Shown: positions 1 through 5,827 of the stretch, one piece after another
Layout of the letters: every line of letters starts with the position of its first letter
Position numbering within the stretch: the stretch's first letter is position 1
NCBI GenBank assembly: GCA_964437425.1
Contig: CAYTGO010000089.1
Location: forward strand, 1-9,521
Direction: 5' to 3'
DNA: 9,521 bases
DNA from: Scalindua sp964437425
Lineage (GTDB): Bacteria; Planctomycetota; Brocadiia; Brocadiales; Scalinduaceae
Position numbers and translations under genes: made by a program
Notes under the pieces: model-generated
Told to the model about the DNA's origin: nothing
Databases searched by the model: none
The model's input: the letters and a program-made list of their open reading frames with translations, nothing else

Positions 1-171
1 TGCATTTCCAATATGTATATCTGGCGCGGTAGGGTCAAGTCCTAATTTAACCCGCAATGGCGTTTGAGTATTTGTTGATTTCTTAAGTTTTTCAACAAGC
101 TCCTCTTCACGAACAATTTCTAAAACTCCGCGCTTAATAATATTAAGTTGTTCTTCAATACTCTTAAACAT
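1..171 (-). CDS. tyrS: Tyrosyl-tRNA synthetase, N-terminal 57 residues (cut by window start)
   Basis: TyrRS charges tRNA-Tyr with tyrosine in the cytoplasm. Only the first 57 codons are inside the window. The translation starts MFKSIEEQLN and reaches VKLGLDPTAPDIHIGNA (residues 41-57). This is the class I synthetase signature of bacterial TyrRS: the GLDPTAPD loop followed by the HIGH-equivalent, here HIGN (residues 53-56). The ATG (169-171) overlaps the end of the upstream CPBP protease gene, whose stop is at 164-166, so the two share 8 nt and are probably translationally coupled. The Shine-Dalgarno sequence is weak (AAAGAG, 3 nt upstream of ATG). It is the last visible gene of the minus-strand operon. 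Identity rests on the N-terminal signature alone, but this signature is distinctive. Confidence 0.9.
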   Translation of the reverse strand, partial: MFKSIEEQLNIIKRGVLEIVREEELVEKLKKSTNTQTPLRVKLGLDPTAPDIHIGNA

Positions 172-919
172 GACTCTTTAATATATGTTTGTAAGAAATT
201 AAAAAAGCTAATGTAACAGTATTATGACAAATATGGACGGTTATTGGAGCAACCAACGATCCGGTTTTCTCAAATAAATACGCTAACATGAGACCTAAAA
301 CAAAAATCTGTAAGAACACATGGACGTTCCAGTGTATCAACGCAAAAATAAATCCGCTAATAAGAATAGTTTGCAAGCTGCTGCAAGTAATTCTTACGGC
401 AGACTGCAAGAATCCTCTAAAAATGAGTTCCTCTACAATCGGTGCAGCTAGCATCCCGAAAAAAACCATAAAAGCAAGAACCCCTAAAGAGTCCTCACTC
501 AGAAGCTTGTTAATAATGTCTTGCTGTTCCGGTTCTATTCCAAACGCTCTCAAAACGGAATCTACTATAAAACCAGATGCAAGTATAACAGGAAGAACTA
601 TCAGGTAATGTTTCAGGCCGGTCTTAACATCGCTTTTCCAGTTATGGATAGTCAAACCTAATGATGCTACAGGCAAGCCATATCCTGTCCGGACGATATT
701 AAAAATATAGATGCATGTTACTATATTTACAACCAGTGACAAACTAAGGAGAATCGTATTCTGCCCGAATGTTTCTACTAAGCCTAATCCAAAAACCTGC
801 TTAGCTACTTTTATAAAAATGGGTATCCCTGCCAACATCATAAGCAGATAAAGCAGGAAAACCTTAAATACATCCCTTAAATTCCAACGTTTATTATAAA
901 TCCAGTTTGGGTCATTCAC
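164..919 (-). CDS. CPBP-family intramembrane glutamic endopeptidase
   Basis: A 251-residue, very hydrophobic polytopic membrane protein of the CPBP (Abi/CAAX-processing, Rce1-like) family. The three family motifs are present in order: EExxxR as EELIFR (163-168), FxxxH as F192-H196, and HxxxN as H229-N233. They lie within hydrophobic stretches in the C-terminal half (about 146-240). Further hydrophobic stretches lie near residues 17-38, 55-75 and 104-120. The catalytic Glu and His are intact, so an active intramembrane protease is expected; the substrate cannot be told. The start is GTG (917-919); an in-frame TAA lies 6 nt further upstream, and no good Shine-Dalgarno sequence is visible. It sits 63 nt after the GcvH-like gene and overlaps tyrS by 8 nt, so it belongs to the same transcription unit. 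Bacterial CPBP proteins are variously linked to bacteriocin immunity, prenyl-protein processing and signalling; none is indicated here. Confidence 0.9.
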   Translation of the reverse strand: MNDPNWIYNKRWNLRDVFKVFLLYLLMMLAGIPIFIKVAKQVFGLGLVETFGQNTILLSLSLVVNIVTCIYIFNIVRTGYGLPVASLGLTIHNWKSDVKTGLKHYLIVLPVILASGFIVDSVLRAFGIEPEQQDIINKLLSEDSLGVLAFMVFFGMLAAPIVEELIFRGFLQSAVRITCSSLQTILISGFIFALIHWNVHVFLQIFVLGLMLAYLFEKTGSLVAPITVHICHNTVTLAFLISYKHILKSHV

Positions 920-982
920 TTTATATTATTGTAAATCATATGCCTTTTCTCATAGCATTAGAAGATAACATCTCCCGCTCTC

Positions 983-1600
983 TTATCGTTTCTTGCTTTT
1001 AGCCACTGTCTTCTTTACTACTTTCTTTACGGCTTTCTTCACTACTTTTTTTACTGTCTTCTTTACTACTTTCTTTACGGCTTTCTTCGCTACCTTCTTT
1101 ACTGTCTTCTTCACTGCTTTCTTATCTACCTTTTTCACTGTCTTCTTCGCTGTCTTTTTCTCAACCTCTTTTTTCTCCTCTACTTTTTTCTTTTTCTTTC
1201 CGGCATCTTTTGCTTTTTTCTTAATGCTTTTTGTGTACTCCTCGTATTCATCTTCATCCATAAGAAAATCAAGGTCATAGTCCTCTGGCAGCCTAACTTT
1301 AATGAACCAACCGTCTCCAAAAGGATCTCTCTGCAAAACTTTTAAACTGGTAGCCAAATCTGAGTTTACCTTTACGATAGCACCATTTAATGGCGCTATT
1401 AAATCATGAAGAGTACTCATGGACTCGACCTCACCATAAGAAATACCATCAATGACCTCTTCTCCAACTTTCGGTAAACAAAGGTCTATGAGATCTCCAA
1501 GTTCGCCGATAAGATAATCAGTTATCCCAATTGTTACTACTTTCCTTTTTAACTCAACCCAGTTATGCCTCGGTGAATATTTAATTTTTACTTTTTTCAT
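983..1600 (-). CDS. GcvH-like lipoyl-fold protein without the lipoyl lysine, with a histone-H1-like lysine-repeat tail
   Basis: A 205-residue two-part protein. Residues about 4-123 align by eye along the whole glycine cleavage H protein: YSPRHNW (family YSKEHEW), TIGITDYLIGELGD (22-36), LPKVGEEV (42-49), GEVES (56-60), DLIAPLNGAIVKVN (66-79), DPFGDGWFIKV (92-102) and a DEDEYEEY end. The attachment site, normally ES-V-K-A, reads ES-M-S-T: Ser62 (codon 1415-1417) replaces the lipoylated lysine. It should not shuttle aminomethyl groups as a normal H protein does. From about residue 127 the chain is lysine-rich, and residues 148-199 are 13 consecutive KKxx tetrads (KKTV, KKAV, KKVV and similar), resembling histone H1 or AlgP tails and suited to binding DNA or RNA. 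The ATG lies one base after the thpR stop, without a visible Shine-Dalgarno, implying translational coupling. No other glycine cleavage gene is nearby. The fold assignment is firm; the function is unknown. Confidence 0.85.
   Translation of the reverse strand: MKKVKIKYSPRHNWVELKRKVVTIGITDYLIGELGDLIDLCLPKVGEEVIDGISYGEVESMSTLHDLIAPLNGAIVKVNSDLATSLKVLQRDPFGDGWFIKVRLPEDYDLDFLMDEDEYEEYTKSIKKKAKDAGKKKKKVEEKKEVEKKTAKKTVKKVDKKAVKKTVKKVAKKAVKKVVKKTVKKVVKKAVKKVVKKTVAKSKKR
986..1159 (-). repeat. 12-bp-period coding repeat for the KKxx tail, with a 36-bp exact direct repeat
   Basis: The 3' end of the GcvH-like gene is built of 12-bp units, each coding KKxx with x mostly Val, Ala or Thr. Thirteen tetrads are consecutive, followed by AKSKKR and the stop. 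Within it, 1005-1040 and 1053-1088 are identical over 36 bp at a 48-bp offset. This points to recent expansion by slippage or unequal exchange, and the number of units probably varies between strains. On the plus strand it reads as a strongly pyrimidine-rich tract, which produces a spurious Phe-rich reading frame there. Confidence 0.9.
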
Positions 1601-1601
1601 T

Positions 1602-2165
1602 TTAGTTTAATATAAAATTGTTTAATCTCGTATAAAATGGACCTGTCGGGGTTAATCTGCTTTGTATTAACGATAGAGACGTTACCTTTTCGCAGCCAAA
1701 GTAACATTCTGTTCCAGAACTTAAAATATTTTTTAGCCTGGATATGTTTCTCTGTGATTTGACTCTGCCAAGTGTAATATGCCCAACATATTTTTTTGAT
1801 TCTTTTTTTATACCAAGCGATTCAACTCCTTTGTCAAGCCTTTCATAGATATTGAGAAGGTTATTGCCTCGTTCCTGCACGCAGACAAAAACCACACGTG
1901 GTTTATTAAGACTTGGAAATGCTCCAATATCTCCAATACTAATACTGAATGGTTCTATACTGGAAACCGCATCGTTAATAACTTTATTTAAATCGACAAG
2001 GGCTTCCTTCTCTATATGTCCAATAAATTTCATTGTTAAATGGATATTCTCAGGAGAGACCCATTTAACATCAGCACCCGTTCTCTTTAACTTGCTTAGG
2101 TATTCAGATAGTTTGCTCTTTATTTCACTATCAATTTCTATTGCAATGAATACCCTAATAGTCAT
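1602..2165 (-). CDS. thpR: RNA 2',3'-cyclic phosphodiesterase (2H superfamily, LigT/ThpR)
   Basis: A 187-residue cytoplasmic protein of usual family length. Members hydrolyse 2',3'-cyclic phosphate ends on RNA; some also show RNA ligase activity in vitro. The two catalytic HxTx motifs of the 2H fold are present: H42-LTM and H129-ITL. The family start (RVFIAIEID, residues 4-12), KWVSPENIHLTMKFIG (34-49) and GHITLGRVK (128-136) are clear. The ATG (2163-2165) lies 35 nt downstream of the gltX stop. No Shine-Dalgarno is evident, so translation may depend on coupling. Its stop is one base from the ATG of the GcvH-like gene, so the two are probably made together; whether this reflects shared work on RNA, given that protein's basic tail, is speculation. 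Confidence 0.95.
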   Translation of the reverse strand: MTIRVFIAIEIDSEIKSKLSEYLSKLKRTGADVKWVSPENIHLTMKFIGHIEKEALVDLNKVINDAVSSIEPFSISIGDIGAFPSLNKPRVVFVCVQERGNNLLNIYERLDKGVESLGIKKESKKYVGHITLGRVKSQRNISRLKNILSSGTECYFGCEKVTSLSLIQSRLTPTGPFYTRLNNFILN

Positions 2166-2200
2166 TTAAATTTTACAGTCGTTTTCTGAAAAATCCAGTA

Positions 2201-3520
2201 TTAGTCTGATAAAAAAGTATTTATTGTGTGTTCCAGCCTTTTTAGTGTCCTGTCTTTACCTAAGAGTTCTAAAGTCTCAAAGATTCCCGCACTTGCACTT
2301 TTTCCTATCAGAGCGACTCTTATCGGCTGAGCCAATTTACCAAACCCAATATTGTGTTCTGTTGTAATTGACCGCAAACAACTTTCTAATTCTTCAATTG
2401 AAGAGAAATTTTTGACTTCTTTCAATTTTTCGTAAGCGTCCTTTATTAAAGCTGGATTACCTTTTTTCAGATGTTTTTGTACTGCCGCATCTTCATATTC
2501 AATTTCATCAGAAAAAAATGGGGTAGTTAGAGTTACAAACTCCGGCAATGTTCTAAACCTCTCCTTGTACAACTCTACCAATTTATGTAACCATTCATCT
2601 GAAACCGCATCATTCTCCAGATTTGCATCTTTTATATGTGGCTGTAATTCACTGACAAGGTCTCCAACCGGCAGATTTTGAATATATTTGCTGTTCATCC
2701 AGTCAAGCTTAGTGAAATCAAATTGTGAACTGGTTTTATTGACTCTTTCCAGAGTAAACTTCTCTATCATTTCCTGCCTGGTTAACAGTTCCTGATCGTG
2801 CCCCGGCGACCATCCGAGAAGTGCTATGAAGTTAACTAACGCGTCTGGCAAGTAACCTTTAGTTCGATAATCTGTTACAGATGTTGCCCCGTGACGCTTA
2901 CTCATGCGGGAACCATCCTCTCCCAGAATCATTGGAATATGCGCAAACTTTGGCAAGTCAAAACCCAATGCTTTGTAAAGGGCAATCTGCCTTGGCGTAT
3001 TTGATAGATGATCATCTCCCCGGATAATGTGTGTTATTCCCATTACTCCGTCATCAACAACACATGCAAAATTATATGCAGGGAAACCGTCTGCTTTCTG
3101 TATAACGAAGTCTTCAAGAAGAGAGGTGTCTGATCTTATGTTTCCATGAACTATATCATCAAAACCGGTAAGCTCGTCCGTAATTTTAAAACGTACGGCC
3201 CTCCCCTTTTCGGGATCATCTACATAAAAAGCTTTGCCATCCTTCAACAATTTTTCTACGTGTTCGTTGTATACTTCAAGCCTTTCGCTCTGATGGTATG
3301 GACCCTCATCCCAGTCTAAACCCAGCCACTTCATACTATCCAGAATTGCCTGAGTTGCCTCTTCGGTAGAACGCTGCCTGTCAGTATCTTCAATCCTCAA
3401 TACCATTTTTCCGTTATTGTGTCTGGCAAAAAGCCAGTTATAAAGAGCAGTTCTCGCTCCTCCAATATGCAGAAAACCGGTAGGACTGGGAGGAAATCTC
3501 ACTTTTACATTTGAATCCAT
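2201..3520 (-). CDS. gltX: Glutamyl-tRNA synthetase, shortened connective region
   Basis: A class I aminoacyl-tRNA synthetase of 439 residues that joins glutamate to tRNA-Glu in the cytoplasm. Visible are the HIGH region VRFPPSPTGFLHIGG (7-21, HIGG at 18-21), LRIEDTD (41-47), YNFACVVDD (149-157), the HIIRGDDHLSNTPRQ stretch (164-178) and the KMSKS-equivalent SRMSKRHGA (204-212), which is the GluRS form. Usual bacterial GluRS is about 465-490 residues. Here GKAF (95-98) is followed almost directly by RAVRFK (107-112), so about 30 residues that normally hold the CxC...YDGRCR segment are missing. A C-terminal anticodon-binding region is present and looks ordinary. The reading frame is unbroken, so the shortening is not a frameshift. 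The ATG (3518-3520) is 12 nt after the argC stop. Whether it is discriminating (Glu only) or also charges tRNA-Gln cannot be told. Confidence 0.95.
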   Translation of the reverse strand: MDSNVKVRFPPSPTGFLHIGGARTALYNWLFARHNNGKMVLRIEDTDRQRSTEEATQAILDSMKWLGLDWDEGPYHQSERLEVYNEHVEKLLKDGKAFYVDDPEKGRAVRFKITDELTGFDDIVHGNIRSDTSLLEDFVIQKADGFPAYNFACVVDDGVMGITHIIRGDDHLSNTPRQIALYKALGFDLPKFAHIPMILGEDGSRMSKRHGATSVTDYRTKGYLPDALVNFIALLGWSPGHDQELLTRQEMIEKFTLERVNKTSSQFDFTKLDWMNSKYIQNLPVGDLVSELQPHIKDANLENDAVSDEWLHKLVELYKERFRTLPEFVTLTTPFFSDEIEYEDAAVQKHLKKGNPALIKDAYEKLKEVKNFSSIEELESCLRSITTEHNIGFGKLAQPIRVALIGKSASAGIFETLELLGKDRTLKRLEHTINTFLSD

Positions 3521-3532
3521 TAAGTATTACCC

Positions 3533-4555
3533 CTAAAACATAAGTCCAGATGTTTCGTTAAAACCGTACATTATGTTCATGTTTTGAACTGCCTGCCCGG
3601 CAGCCCCTTTTAGTAAATTGTCTATGCTCGATAAGATTATAACACGTTCGTCAACAACCCTGATTGCTATCTCACAAAAATTTGTATTAGCAACGTCTTT
3701 CGTTTTCGGAAGCTTGTCATCTTTTTTAACTCTGACAAAAGGTTCTTTTGAATAAAAATCGTTATACATTGTTATGATCTCTTCACGAGAACCTTTCTTT
3801 TTGGTTTTCGCATACGTTGTACACAGGATGCCCCTGTTCATTGGAATTAAATGTGGCGTAAAATAAACCTTAGTCTCTGATTTTCCAATCAGAGAAAGTA
3901 TATTTTCAATCTCAGGCATATGTCGGTGTTCACCCACATTATATGCCTCAATATTCTCATTACATTCACAATAATGGGTCCCCTCTTTAGGTTCACGTCC
4001 TCTTCCGGAAATCCCGGATTTGGCATCAATGATTATATCATCAGTGTAAACGTAACCATTTGAAATTAAAGGAGCTAAGCCAATAATTGCAGAGGTTGGG
4101 TAGCATCCTGGGTTTGCAACTAAATTTGCTTTCTTAATCTTTTCTCTGAATATTTCCGGAAGACCATAGACTGCTTTTTCCAGATTTGATGGATCAGTAT
4201 GGTTAGTATCGTACCATTTTTCATATATAGTTTTTTCCTGAAATCTATAATCAGCACTCAAGTCTACTACTCTTATTCCCGCATCCAGAAATGCGGGAAC
4301 ATACTGCATTGCTATTACAGGAGGAAGTGCAACAAAAACTATATCCAGACCCTTTGGTAAATCATCCATAACCATCTGAGAACAAGGCATATCTAACGTA
4401 TTTTCTAATACGGGAAAAATGTCAGAAATTTTGAAATCACCTTCTCTTCTGGTGCCAAGATATGATATTTCAACATCAGGATGACGCAGTAATATTTTTA
4501 CTATCTCAAGACTTGTATATGCTGTTGCTCCAATTATTCCAACTTTAACCAACAA
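3533..4555 (-). CDS. argC: N-acetyl-gamma-glutamyl-phosphate reductase
   Basis: The third enzyme of arginine biosynthesis: NADPH-dependent reduction of N-acetyl-glutamyl-5-phosphate to the semialdehyde, in the cytoplasm. At about 340 residues it is of family length. Visible are the N-terminal nucleotide-binding motif VGIIGATAYTSLE (5-17), the phosphate/substrate loop LSADYR (99-104), the active-site cysteine in ANPGCYPTSA (C151), GISGRGREP (181-189) and the EHRHMPEIE motif (209-217) with conserved His. The start is TTG. Two adjacent TTG codons (4553-4555 and 4550-4552) follow GGAGAAGG (4556-4563); the second has the better spacing (7 nt after GGAG), so the protein may be one residue shorter. 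It is the first gene of the minus-strand operon and lies just behind a strong promoter. No other arg gene is in the window. Confidence 0.95.
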   Translation of the reverse strand: MLVKVGIIGATAYTSLEIVKILLRHPDVEISYLGTRREGDFKISDIFPVLENTLDMPCSQMVMDDLPKGLDIVFVALPPVIAMQYVPAFLDAGIRVVDLSADYRFQEKTIYEKWYDTNHTDPSNLEKAVYGLPEIFREKIKKANLVANPGCYPTSAIIGLAPLISNGYVYTDDIIIDAKSGISGRGREPKEGTHYCECNENIEAYNVGEHRHMPEIENILSLIGKSETKVYFTPHLIPMNRGILCTTYAKTKKKGSREEIITMYNDFYSKEPFVRVKKDDKLPKTKDVANTNFCEIAIRVVDERVIILSSIDNLLKGAAGQAVQNMNIMYGFNETSGLMF

Positions 4556-4563
4556 CCTTCTCC
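4556..4563 (-). promoter_or_regulatory. Ribosome-binding site of argC
   Basis: On the minus strand GGAGAAGG abuts the tandem TTG codons. It supports a TTG start for argC. An ATG overlapping this site (ATGGAG) is in another frame that stops after six codons, so it is not the start. Confidence 0.6.
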
Positions 4564-4613
4564 ATTTTTCAAGGTTTAAACGCCATAACTTGTTAAGATA
4601 CCGCTACTTTTGG

Positions 4614-4642
4614 ATAATAACAACCCTTTGCAAAAACGTCAA
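4614..4642 (-). promoter_or_regulatory. Sigma70-type promoter of the argC-tyrS operon
   Basis: Minus strand: -35 TTGACG (4637-4642), spacer exactly 17 nt, -10 TATTAT (4614-4619). Each hexamer differs from consensus at one position. The predicted transcript would start near 4607 and leave a 5' leader of about 50 nt before argC. A 6-bp inverted repeat (ACTGTT 4654-4659, AACAGT 4676-4681) lies just upstream of the -35 and might be an operator, but it is short. I saw no match to the E. coli ArgR box. Confidence 0.7.
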
Positions 4643-4767
4643 ATCCAAAATTAACTGTTATTTTTTCTAGAGTTAAACAGTAACGTTTTTCAAGATTCTA
4701 TTATCCGTTGTTAATAATTTTACTTTTGTTATCTATAATAGAATGAAGGGTTTACTGATTAAATAGT

Positions 4768-4796
4768 TTGACAAGATATTCTATTTATGATTAAAT
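4768..4796 (+). promoter_or_regulatory. Sigma70-type promoter for the leader and ATPase operon
   Basis: -35 TTGACA (4768-4773) is a perfect match, the spacer is 17 nt, and -10 TTAAAT (4791-4796) matches at 4 of 6 positions. The predicted start is near 4803, just before GGGGAGG and the 12-codon leader ORF, and about 210 nt upstream of the ATPase start. It diverges from the argC promoter about 130 bp away. Confidence 0.6.
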
Positions 4797-4810
4797 TGCC
4801 ATGATATTTT

Positions 4811-4951
4811 GGGGAGGTTGTACCATGGGGTATAACGTTCTCTGTGCAGTTGCAAGGGTTTAAGGTGTTGCTCGGGTTAACAAGTTTGCTTTCATCGTAA
4901 CAATAATGATAGCTGCCGGTTAAACTCCAATATCTGCAACTTGCAACCGAG
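4811..4951 (+). promoter_or_regulatory. Candidate structured 5' leader RNA
   Basis: Three pairings are visible. First, an 8-bp hairpin: GTTGTACC (4817-4824) with GGTATAAC (4829-4836), one G-U pair, loop ATGG (4825-4828). Second, GTTGCAAG (4849-4856) is the exact complement of CTTGCAAC (4940-4947). Third, CTCGG-TT-CAAG within 4871-4884 pairs with most of 4940-4951 through two small internal defects, about 11 bp. The second and third share bases 4940-4947, so they exclude each other, which is the arrangement expected of a switch. It does not match any riboswitch class I know by eye. No terminator with a U run follows, so any control would more likely act on translation. No folding energy was computed. 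Confidence 0.35.
4825..4863 (+). CDS. Possible 12-codon leader peptide
   Basis: ATG (4825-4827) to TAA (4861-4863) encodes MGYNVLCAVARV. It lies about 22 nt downstream of the predicted transcription start and has the strongest ribosome-binding sequence in the window, GGGGAGG (4811-4817), 7 nt before the ATG. The ATG lies in the loop of an 8-bp hairpin. The last codons overlap GTTGCAAG, one arm of the alternative pairings, so ribosome position could affect downstream folding. There is no run of one amino acid as in classical attenuators. It may be a chance ORF. Confidence 0.3.
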   Translation: MGYNVLCAVARV

Positions 4952-5000
4952 TTTGATCAAATTCATAACAATTGAGTTAAACATTAAGTTAAAATAAACT

Positions 5001-5005
5001 AGGAG
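5001..5005 (+). promoter_or_regulatory. Ribosome-binding site fixing the TTG start of the ATPase
   Basis: AGGAG lies 8 nt before the TTG at 5014-5016. There is no ATG in this frame near enough to compete, and the translation from this TTG begins with the conserved family opening MYEKYWGINSLPF. Confidence 0.75.
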
Positions 5006-5013
5006 ATAGTAGT

Positions 5014-5814
5014 TTGTACGAAAAATATTGGGGAATTAATTCGCTTCCTTTTGAAAACGTTCCTGACCCTCGCTTCTTATACCGTTCGTCTCAGCATGAA
5101 GAGGCCTTAATGAGGCTATTGTATGTAACAAAATCTCAGAAAGGAGCTGCAATGTTAACCGGTGAGATCGGCTGCGGAAAGACTACCCTTAGTCGGGTTT
5201 TTATTCAGGAGCTTTCAAGTGATGAGTATGAAATAGGGCTTATCGCCAATCCGTGCCTCTCCCCAACTGACTTTCTAAAAGAAATTCTTTATCAATTAGG
5301 TGTTGAAAAATCAGTTGAAGACAAAAATGAGATGCTTCACATGCTTAATGAGAAAATGCTGGATAATCTAAATAAAGGCAAAAAAACTATAGTTGTAATT
5401 GACGAAGCCCAGGCGATAGACAGCGACACAACTCTTGAGGAGCTGAGGTTACTTTTAAACTTCCAACTAAATGAAAAATTTCTCGTTACTTTAATACTTA
5501 TCGGACAACCCGAACTTCGGGAAAGGGTAGCAAGCATAAAACAACTTGATTCACGAATTTCCATAAGATACCATTTAAAACATCTTGATCTAAATGATAC
5601 AATGAGGTACATAATTTTTAGATTGAAGGTTGCCGGTTTAAAAAAAAATATAATTACTAAAGAGGCTATAGAAAAGATTTACTCGCACTCTAAGGGTGTA
5701 CCGAGAGAGATTAATAACATTTGTGACCTTGCCCTTCTTGATGGTTTCAGTACTAAAGCCGAGCTAATCAGTACTAAAATGATTCAAAAATTAATTGACG
5801 ATACAAAAACATAA
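5014..5814 (+). CDS. ExeA/GspA-type AAA ATPase (MshM-like)
   Basis: A 266-residue P-loop ATPase of the AAA_22/ExeA family. The N-terminal family signature is intact: YEKYWGINSLPFENVPDPRFLY (2-23), then SSQHEEALMRL. Walker A is GEIGCGKTT (50-58), Walker B VVIDEAQ (127-133), sensor-1-like LILIGQPELRE (160-170), and a basic R181-R185 region follows. The C-terminal part (about 190-262, KGVPREINNICDLALL at 228-243) is the helical lid. There is no predicted transmembrane segment and no C-terminal peptidoglycan-binding domain of full-length ExeA, so it resembles the short MshM/TniB-like members. Relatives work in type II secretion or type IV pilus assembly; short ones also occur in transposition modules, but no transposase is near. 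It is the first structural gene behind the leader RNA, and the HD-GYP-like gene follows after 13 nt. The family call is sure; the cellular role is inferred. Confidence 0.9.
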   Translation: MYEKYWGINSLPFENVPDPRFLYRSSQHEEALMRLLYVTKSQKGAAMLTGEIGCGKTTLSRVFIQELSSDEYEIGLIANPCLSPTDFLKEILYQLGVEKSVEDKNEMLHMLNEKMLDNLNKGKKTIVVIDEAQAIDSDTTLEELRLLLNFQLNEKFLVTLILIGQPELRERVASIKQLDSRISIRYHLKHLDLNDTMRYIIFRLKVAGLKKNIITKEAIEKIYSHSKGVPREINNICDLALLDGFSTKAELISTKMIQKLIDDTKT

Positions 5815-5827
5815 GAGGCCGTAAATT

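Noticed and set aside
993..1280. Phe/Thr-rich plus-strand reading frame
   Set aside because: It is the antisense reading of the lysine-repeat tail; codon pattern and homology support the minus-strand GcvH-like gene.
4556..4760. ArgR operator upstream of argC
   Set aside because: No match to the TGAAT-N4-ATTCA type box; only a 6-bp inverted repeat (4654-4681) is visible.
5014..5814. TniB-like transposition ATPase marking a mobile element
   Set aside because: No transposase, terminal inverted repeats or target duplication nearby; the N-terminal signature is the ExeA/MshM type.
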